Source of the DNA: Gracilariopsis chorda
Taxonomy: Eukaryota > Rhodophyta > Florideophyceae > Gracilariales > Gracilariaceae
Length of the DNA stretch: 64,000 nucleotides
Reading direction: 5' to 3'
Assembly: GCA_003194525.1 (NCBI GenBank)
Contig: NBIV01000025.1
Location: forward strand, 186,001 to 250,000
Both the position numbers and the translations under genes were made by a program. Of this stretch, positions 57,275 through 64,000 are shown piece after piece (position 1 is the first letter of the stretch; each line of letters opens with the position of its first letter). The notes under the pieces are model-generated. The model was not told the origin of the DNA. It saw only the letters and a program-made list of their open reading frames with translations, and made no database searches.

Positions 57275-57868
57275 TCAAAAAAAAGTAGTACCAGTGAGCT
57301 TATGCACTTGATTATTATATCCATATACCAGTGGCTGGACATAGTCATCCCAGTCCAATTGGTGCTTGGAAACGTAGTGAACTAGCCTCGTTGCCAGGGT
57401 TCGGTTAAACCTTTCGGCTTGTCCACTGGTCTGAGGATGGTACGCAGTAGTGAGAAGAGGTTTTAGATCTAAGGCCAAGAACACATGCTGAAAGAATTTG
57501 GAGGTAAACTGAGAGCCATTGTCCGTAAGGAGATAGAGCGGCAGTCCATAGGGACAAATCCAATGGACAAAGAAAGCCATGGCGACGTCAGTGGTTGTTG
57601 ATTTGAGCAGAATTACTCGAGTCAACTTGGTAAACCGATCGTTAATCACCAATATAAATCGGCTGCCGTGGGTAGGCTTCGGAAATGGCCCTAGGATATC
57701 CATACCAATGAGCTCCAAAGGCCCGGCCGCTGGGAATAACTTCAGTTTCCCTTGAAGTACCGTTCTTGTCCCTCGGATTGTTGCGCATGCTGCCCAAGGC
57801 TTTGCCGTCTCCACAATATCATTGGAAATCAGGGGCCAGTAAAAATATCTTCTCAGGGTCTGATACAT
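57275..57868 (-). pseudogene. F integrase core
   Basis: YQTLRRYFYWPLISNDIVE ends the zinc-binding part. The DDE triad is present: Asp in GMDILGPFPKP, Asp in LLTDNGSQFTS, and Glu in YHPQTSGQAERFNRTL. Ends with WDDYVQPLVYGYNNQVHKLTG. The core frame is intact for 197 codons, but it is separated by frameshifts from its neighbours. Confidence 0.88.
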
Positions 57869-57985
57869 CTTACTCTCTCAAGGATGGCCAGTCAACCTCA
57901 GATATTCCGTAAGATAAAGAAGGCGTGCCCGTAAGGCCTTAGACACTACCCGCTGTATCGCCCCGTCCAATGGTGACCTACCACA

Positions 57986-58225
57986 TTATATGCCTCGGCG
58001 GTCATAATCAAACAGCGACCCAGGGATCTCTACTTTCTCTCCTATCTGGATGCAGTATTCGTCCTTTTTCTGGGCCTGAACGAATTCTTCGAGGGGTATT
58101 GGCGTAAGATCCTCGCTTTCCAACTGGGACATATGGATATCCAACGGTACATCTTCCCAGTCCACGGTGCATAAGATCGCGGCGCCGTCTCCGTCCGTCC
58201 ATTTGGCCATTCTCACCTCAGCCAC
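57986..58225 (-). pseudogene. F linker between RNase H and integrase
   Basis: 80-codon minus frame (KWTDGDGAAILCTVDWEDVP, later IPLEEFVQAQKKDEYCIQIG). The AQxxDxYC segment is typical just before gypsy integrases. Confidence 0.6.
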
Positions 58226-58387
58226 CGGTGGTTACTCTCCTTCTTCATCAGTGTACTGTGGTTTTTTCCCTATGGTGGTAATCTGATAGTCCAGAAGTGT
58301 TTGTTTCGTACCATCAGTCAGGATGAGTGACAGCGCATCTGCGGCCTGATGTTCCAGCCCTAGTCTATAGGTCACTTCGTAATCGAA

Positions 58388-58729
58388 TTAGGCCAGGCCC
58401 AATCTCCATCCTTCCAGAGGAGAGGATGCGTCCGTCATGTTCAGTGGCCAGCAGAGGGAGTGGTGATCTGTCCTAATGGTAAAGCGAGTTCCTTCCAAAT
58501 AAGGCCGACGATGGAGCACTGACCACACGATGGCCAAACCTTTCTTTTCTGTGGTGCTATAGTTCCTTTCGGCCTTGGTCAGGGAACTACTCCAGTAGCC
58601 AATTGGGCGGTAGTCCTTAGGGGACTGGTCTTGTAGAAGGGCACAGCCCACTTTGGTCGCAGATGCTTCCGTATCTAGGATATACGGCTTACTGGCCCTG
58701 GGTAGCGCCAAGACCGGCGGACTAACCAA
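58388..58729 (-). pseudogene. F RNase H
   Basis: KPYILDTEASATKVGCALLQ carries the first acidic residue, followed by IGYWSSSLTKAERNYSTTEK (Glu) and FTIRTDHHSLCWP (Asp), the usual gypsy RNase H order. Confidence 0.85.
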
Positions 58730-58783
58730 ATGGTTCTTGAGGTCCTGGTAGGCCTCATACTGGTCGTCCGTGAGGTCCTCAAA

Positions 58784-59657
58784 TTACGAAGGGGTCTCTT
58801 TCTTCAGCATCTCATTGAGAGGTGCTGCGATTTTCGCGAACCCTGGTACAAACCTACTGTTAACATTACAAAGGCCAAGGAAGGAGCGCAATTCCGTATG
58901 GGTCCTAGGGGTTCGTGCTTCCCGTATGGCCTTTGTTGTAACTTGGGCCACTTGGAGTTTACCCGGCAGGACCGCATGGCCAAGGGAGTCCACGGAGGGC
59001 TGGAGGAAGAAAAATTTCTGCAATTTCAGTGCGACGCCAGCCTGCTGAAGTACCCTAAGAACTGCCTTCACATGTACGAAGTGTTCCGTAGTGGACCTGG
59101 AAAAGATGATCACATCATCTAGGTAGACCAAGGCGAACTCCCATTTGACCATGGACAAAATGATGTCCATGGCCCGCTAGAAAGTAGCTGGCACATTCAT
59201 AAGACCAAAAGAATCCGTGTAAATCGGAATAATCCCTCATGGGTCGTGAAGGTAGTCAGCGACTTCGCTTTGCCGTCCATGGGAACCTGCCAATACCCTC
59301 AATTGGCATCCAACGTGGTGAAATTTGCGCGTCCCCAAGGGAATCTAAACAGTCGTCTATACGGGGGATAGGATATGTATCCCTCTTGGTCACCGCATTT
59401 AGTTTGCATTAATCATTACAAAACAGTACGTTCCCGTCCTTTTTGGCCACTAGCACAAAAGAGCTAGCCCATTCGGCCTCAGTGGATTGTGCACGCTCAA
59501 TAAGCCCAGAGGACTTCATTTTCTCAACCTCCTTGGCTACCACCTCTCGTCTTTTCAGGCCAGTCCGATATGGGTGCTGATATTGGGGCGTGGCCCCGTC
59601 TTTAAGGTCAATTCGATGCCTTGTGGTATCGATCTCGCCCAGCTTTCCACTCCACAT
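58784..59657 (-). pseudogene. F reverse transcriptase
   Basis: 59,409-59,657 is the N-terminal part: TTRHRIDLKDGATPQYQHPY, SGLIERAQSTEAEWASSFVL. 58,784-59,170 is the palm and thumb: ALVYLDDVIIFS contains the YLDD catalytic box, followed by VALKLQKFFFLQPSVDSLGH and LRSFLGLCN. The middle is broken by stops and a frame change. Confidence 0.87.
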
Positions 59658-59735
59658 GCTAGCAAAGTCCTTGAAGAGATCAATGACCTGTTTCCTATAT
59701 GGTTCAAAGTCATCGCCAAGGTTGACGTCATTCTC

Positions 59736-60515
59736 TTAATTTGACGGTAGCTCACCCCCAATGAAACTCCTCCGCATCAATCTCCATAATGGCCACAGAA
59801 GCACGGATCGATATCCCCACCACTGCACCCTTGGGTAGCTTTGTACGCTTGTCACGGAAGTTGCTCTGGTGACTGCAAAGAGCCGGTTGGGTACCACATT
59901 CATTCCTTCATTGGCCATGAAAGGAAGGTGTTTAGTTACCACTTTGGGATCGTTTTGCAAGAAAACCAGACCTGAGCGCTCGCATACCGCTGCAGTGGCA
60001 ACCAGGGTCATAGGCGGTATGAATATCGCTTTTGCCAATCTGAACTTCTTGGACACGGTCCTCGTGGAAAAAGTGACCTTAACTGAGGCAGCCTAGGGTC
60101 CAGGGCGCGAGCTGACAATCGCCAATGGTGGTCCTCGATCGAAAGCGACCTTCTTTTGGCCAAGATAGATTGCCATTACATATATATCAACAAAGCTCGT
60201 CCCTAAGATCCCTTCTGCCCCCAGGTTTGGACATACAAGAAACCAAATCTTAACCTTCAGGTGACCCAATTGGACGTAAAACGGAAGTATTCCGCGAATT
60301 TCCATCGACCAGTGTGATGCGTCCGTTACCTTCGGTGACTTCTTTTCCAGTATCATCCTTTCCGAGCCAAATGGTGAGACCTTCGGATGTAACAGACTGG
60401 GGCCTGCTCCAGTATCCAATACGGCTGTAAACGTCCTTGTGGTATTGGCCTGTAGTCCCAAGGTTCTCCGTACACTGTATTTATCCTTCCTCAGGACACA
60501 AGCGGCGTCCTCCAT
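59736..60515 (-). pseudogene. F retropepsin-type protease and linker
   Basis: 60,093-60,515 includes AVLDTGAGPSLLHPKV, the Asp-Thr-Gly-Ala active site, and LGAEGILGTSFVDIY, the family's ILG flap-end motif. 59,736-60,056 is the following linker. The protease frame itself is open. Confidence 0.84.
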
Positions 60516-60856
60516 GTCTTCTCATTTGTCTACACCATACACCCGACTCGAAACCTCTGTCATCTTTTCCTCTGGTTTCTTTCTTTTCTTAGATCCTGTG
60601 ATCTGCGAGTCCAATGGTTTGAGACAGCAGTTATAAGATGGAAGACACGTCTCTATGCGTTCTTTTTGTCGTTTTCCTGCGGCGTGGGCACCGCTAGATC
60701 GCCCTCTCCGTCCATTTATTTGACGCTATCCCTTCCGTATTCAACCATGTTGACCTTAGGTTGCTTCACCGCTGTTGTCAGGGGAGTCACATACTTTGAG
60801 CTCCCTGGCGCAATAGTGGTCCTGGGAGGGAAGGTTCTACGGAAGTAAACCTTGGC

Positions 60857-61850
60857 TCAACGCACCTGATAGTTCTCGTCCCTTCTTGCCATAATTTCCT
60901 TGCGGATGCCCTCAGGCATATATTTTATGCAGTCACATGGCTGGGCCGTGGAAAGACAAATATAACAGGCCTGATTGGACTTCGTAATGAAGTCCTTCCG
61001 GGGGACAATCAGAGAATAACGGGGTGTCGCCGGGGCCGATGGGGTGGTCGTTCCTGATGGAAAGACGGATGGTGCTCCTGACGCAGCTGAGAAGAAGCTC
61101 ACTGCAAGAGTATCTGCGGTGTTTGAATGTCCAAAGGCCGACTCCGACTCCAACGGGGACTCTACGATGTGGGCCTTCACTCCTCTGGTCAGGGGTCTTG
61201 CGCAACCCCGAGTATCTGCGCCGCCAGATCGACGGGAAGTCCTATAGGTCTTGCCGTATTCTTCGGCATACGTCACCATTCGACGCAGCGTCAAGTCCAG
61301 ATGGGCAGTGTGGTGCTTTCGCACATGCGTCCGTATCGTAGGGAGCAATCCCGCTATAAAATGTCGCTTCAGCCGACCCTTGGAGAACACATTCCCGCAC
61401 CTGCGGGCTCTAGTCCAAAGTCGGTCGGCGTAATCCGTGTCGGACATGGTGGAACTCTGGTGGTATCCAATTACGTCGTGATAGGCATCCACTATGTGGT
61501 CATCAGTCGCATACGTTTCCAACAGGTAATGAATAACCTCTGGATAGGTCCTCAGGAGCTCCCGATCTCGGGCGTCAATGGGGTTGGTCGAGCCGGTGAT
61601 TTTGGAAACCACTTGGTCCTTCGCTTGTCCACTTATAAAAAACTGGAACCAATCACGCGCTGCTCCTCTATGGACTCCATTCTGGTCACAGGCTATCTGG
61701 AACGAGCTCAAGAGCCTAAGGACTGTGATGGGATCCTCCCCAACAACTTGCCCGGGACGGTCAGTTGCATTCTCTTCACCCACCTGGCAATCTTCTTGGT
61801 GACCGAAGAGATGTACCGCGTGGACCGATCCATCAAACGGTACTTGTTCA
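60857..61850 (-). pseudogene. F gag, capsid and nucleocapsid part
   Basis: The frame from about 61,850 contains VPFDGSVHAV, a gag-like start. 60,857-61,783 carries the capsid helices (AARDWFQFFISGQAKDQV, later DYADRLWTRARRC) and a Cys-rich segment ACYICLSTAQPCDC that is a variant or degraded zinc knuckle. 308 codons are open. Confidence 0.8.
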
Positions 61851-62045
61851 CGTCTAAGACCTTCTAGAACAGCTTATTAGACGTGACCAATGGTTTGCGG
61901 CCCCAAAACATCCGCCTCATCCGTATCGGTATCAAAGGGTCCGACCAGTCCTAATGGTCATAGCTCGAGTCCGAGTGGCGCCTCTTCCAATGGTTCGTCC
62001 TCGACTTACGCCTTCGGCTACGTCTCTTCTTTCTATGGGTCTCGG

Positions 62046-63486
62046 TACCTACGAACTCCTTTTGGGCGAGCTCTTCATCGTCCTAGAGGTACTCGTCGGC
62101 GTACCGAGTGCCGTGTTGCCCATTGGTCTTATCTGCCGGACGGCCTTTTTGCCTCTGGAGTCTCTCGTCTCCAGGCGGTATATAACCCAATGGGCCTTCC
62201 TGTGTTGTTCCCAGGCAAGAGGCTACTTCTATACCTGCTCCTTGAGGTCTGGTGTGTGTTGACCGATGGACTTCCGATGGTAAACTTTGAGAAACAGCCC
62301 GAGGGCTGTGAAATGTGCCTGCCTGGCGGGCGAGTTCCCCTTGGATGGTCGTGGCAATGGACTCCACGAGCACATCTGATTTCACAACGTCAGGAACCAT
62401 TTGGTATGCCAAAGAGGAGAGGAGCTCCCGTAATACTCTCTCAAGTTGGTCCCTAAAGAGTTCCACCACTTGGTTTTCGCACCAAGAGCGGAGTTGCGGC
62501 CATCGGAGAGAGGCGAAGACTTCTACCATACGGGGGACGTTTACAGTAGCAGCTTTGTCCTGAGGCTGTTCTGCATCATTGCTTGGGCCTTGCCGAAGAT
62601 TGAGCTGATCCATCCTCTCGCGGAGGCGAGCAACCAATGGCGATCCTCTGGTTATCCTTTGAGGATTGTCCACAAGATCTATAACACGTCCATCAGAGCG
62701 GCTGCAGGTACTCCTACGGTCATTATTATCGTCCGCTTGGGCGGCCAATGGGGTTAGGGCGACTGCAGGAGGTGCGGCTGCACCCTGGGTTCCTTGTTCG
62801 TCTTCGTTCCGTGGGTTGGGATGTTGGCTCTCCATGCGGTCGGTGTTGCGTTCGAGCCACTTGCGTCGACTAATAGGCCAATGGTAGAAGTCGTGTGCGT
62901 AAACGTCGTTTTTAAGGTCCAAACGGCTGTTCCTGTAGGCTTCTACGTTGGGAGACCAGTTGTAATAGAATACTACGTCCTTTGGCCAGCTGGGCTAGTA
63001 GTCTACCAGAGGGCGGTAGCAGGAGAGAGCCAGACACTGGGGTGACAATCCACTGGGTGTACTAGTGACGCAGGCACCAACTGGCAACCAGGCGCAATGA
63101 GCAGGCGCCATCTAAAGTCCCTACAGGTCAGGAGAATGCTATCGATGGCTTGGAGGCGTTTGGAGTCGTACTGGCTGCATATGGCGGCAAGAAGACGGTG
63201 AGGTTGCTTGTCTTGACGCTTCGCAGATCGGCGGCACTCGAGCAAACCTCTATGGCGGACGAGGCGCTCTGACCTCTGGAAACTATCCTAACAAACTAAA
63301 CAAAGTTAGCTAAATATTAAAACCTATGGTCGCAGTGCCTTGGCACTAGCACTTTCCCCTGGTATCTCCTGTATAGGAATCCACCTTGGCCACGTGGGAT
63401 ATTTTGGCCAGCAATGTTCTCACCTCTGCCAGCCGAGCCCCATGGTGACGTCACCACTGTACCTGCCCAATAGTCATTCTTCTACA
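62046..63486 (-). repeat. F 5' LTR
   Basis: On minus it begins TGTAGAAGAATG and ends near 62,046. The sequence just inside, GGTACCGAGACCCATAG, may be a primer site with the usual leading T changed. It aligns along its length with 52,239-53,678. Confidence 0.86.
62083..62835 (-). CDS. Open frame inside the F 5' LTR, probable N-terminal part of gag
   Basis: ATG at 62,835 (MESQHPNPRNEDEQGTQGAA) starts 250 codons entirely within the LTR, ending at TAG 62,083. The frame is open further up, to about 63,000. Its content is hydrophilic, with a helical stretch LRERMDQLNLRQGP, RWPQLRSWCENQVVELFRDQ and a basic end. After the TAG the same frame goes on past the LTR edge into internal DNA (DDEELAQKEFVGTETHRKKR). 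The 3' LTR has the same frame (ATG 53,028). It looks like a gag N-terminal extension; this is inference. Confidence 0.55.
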   Translation of the reverse strand: MESQHPNPRNEDEQGTQGAAAPPAVALTPLAAQADDNNDRRSTCSRSDGRVIDLVDNPQRITRGSPLVARLRERMDQLNLRQGPSNDAEQPQDKAATVNVPRMVEVFASLRWPQLRSWCENQVVELFRDQLERVLRELLSSLAYQMVPDVVKSDVLVESIATTIQGELARQAGTFHSPRAVSQSLPSEVHRSTHTRPQGAGIEVASCLGTTQEGPLGYIPPGDERLQRQKGRPADKTNGQHGTRYADEYL

Positions 63487-63669
63487 GCAGCCAGCAATGC
63501 AGGGAACTGCAGAACAGCTTTGCAAACTCACCACCCTGGGTTGTGACGGATGATGTTCAAATTCAAACACAAAACCCAACTTCAGTAGCACGTCTTTTCG
63601 ATCAGAGAAGGAAACATTAACTCCAGCATAGAGTAAAGACCTAACTTAAATTAGAACCAAGAGAAGAAC

Positions 63670-63745
63670 GTTCATGTAGCTCAGTGGGGGCACTGTCACT
63701 GCAGTGAACAATAATAGCCAGGGTTCGATAGTCGGCATTGAATGC
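63670..63745 (+). tRNA. Degenerate tRNA-like sequence (tRNA pseudogene or SINE head)
   Basis: A-box TAGCTCAGTGGG at 63,677-63,688 and B-box GGTTCGATAG at 63,722-63,731 are 45 bases apart, as in tRNA genes. A D-stem (GCTC with GGGC) and an anticodon-like stem (CACTG with CAGTG) can pair, and TTCATG can pair imperfectly with CATTGAA. The T-stem is poor and the anticodon loop length irregular, so it is unlikely to be a working tRNA. Confidence 0.4.
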
Positions 63746-63868
63746 TCGATGAAAAGAAACCGGTAAGCAATCACGGCGCATGGCACAAAAATAGCGTTAG
63801 TGTCAAATCCAATTGCATAGGCTGACCACCGACAGGAGCATTGAGGTCCCAATTTGTTGTTGGGCCAA

Positions 63869-64000
63869 GGATGCCCAGTTTGGTTTTAGTATTTCATTGC
63901 TAGGGCACGTCGTGGACAGAGAAGGTGTATCGGTGGACCCGACAAAGGTAGAGGCCATACTCAAGGCACCGGAGCCGAGGACGGTGACTGAGCTGAGAAG
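63869..64000 (+). pseudogene. Ty3/gypsy reverse transcriptase fragment, cut by the window end
   Basis: A + frame reads SISLLGHVVDREGVSVDP, TKVEAILKAPEPRTVTELR, the thumb region of gypsy RT (relatives: FLGHVVSxEGVxVDPxKVEAI). The family's KC-F start is changed to KDAQFGF. It is a different element from F because it is on the opposite strand and outside the LTR. Confidence 0.8.

Larger units (their letters stand above)
52239..63486 (-). mobile_element. Ty3/gypsy LTR retrotransposon F, coding on minus
   Basis: About 11.2 kb. Order on the minus strand: 5' LTR, gag, protease, RT, RNase H, integrase with a chromodomain-like end, antisense frames, purine tract, 3' LTR. The domain order (integrase last) and the DDE integrase make it Ty3/gypsy, probably a chromovirus. 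The inner ends of the LTRs are set by loss of similarity, with an error of a few bases. No target duplication was found. Confidence 0.87.

Noticed and set aside
61127-61867. 246-codon plus frame inside element F
   Set aside because: It is the complement of gag, which has clear capsid features on the minus strand. Unlike 54,120-56,002, the sense strand explains it.
1-64000. CRISPR array or prokaryotic-type repeat array
   Set aside because: No regularly spaced short direct repeats with unique spacers; repeats found are microsatellites, one two-copy tandem repeat and LTRs.

Overview
The window looks like nuclear DNA of a photosynthetic eukaryote. A red alga or another alga of red lineage is my best guess, but that is inference. 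The signs are: nucleus-encoded plastid proteins with N-terminal extensions (Mg-chelatase subunit D, a TerC membrane protein, uroporphyrinogen decarboxylase); endomembrane proteins (an ER Qa-SNARE, a GPAT9-type acyltransferase, a type II Golgi-like glycosyltransferase); one short GT-AG intron with a branch-point-like motif; and otherwise intron-free genes. Mobile elements are Ty3/gypsy, Helitron, pogo-like and Harbinger-like.

Layout. 1-2.7 kb: no recognisable gene, microsatellites and a diverged duplication. 2.7-20 kb: a compact island of eight recognisable genes. CHLD (-) and TerC (+) share a short divergent promoter. An NDUFAF6-like complex I assembly factor, a syntaxin-18-like SNARE and a GT13-like glycosyltransferase follow on +. 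UROD (-) is divergent from a stand-alone allophanate-hydrolase C-terminal domain protein (+). GPAT9 (-) is divergent from a 901-residue EF-hand/GRAM-like membrane protein (+). CHLD and UROD belong to tetrapyrrole synthesis; TerC-type proteins act in thylakoid membrane assembly.

21-64 kb: nested and mostly decayed mobile elements, with no host gene I could recognise. A pogo/Tigger-like transposon (23,441-32,052) was split by a complete Helitron (about 25,450-31,527). The Helitron Rep-helicase frame is open for 1,627 codons apart from three in-frame TGA codons. A second pogo copy (32,055-34,609) abuts the first, separated by a single TA. A Harbinger-like fragment follows.

A decayed Ty3/gypsy element (E1, about 36.6-51.3 kb) carries a second LTR element (E2, 37,717-44,377) inserted between two codons of its reverse transcriptase. 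E2 has recognisable LTR ends, a 5-bp target duplication, a candidate primer site and a purine tract. A larger gypsy element (F, about 52,239-63,486, coding on -) has 1.44-kb LTRs that contain an open frame. It also has long antisense frames between pol and the 3' LTR, an arrangement E1 and E2 echo. The window ends with a tRNA-like sequence and the start of another gypsy reverse transcriptase.

I think the most unusual signals are the antisense frames in the LTR elements, the coding frame inside the F LTRs, and the TGA-only interruption pattern of the Helitron.
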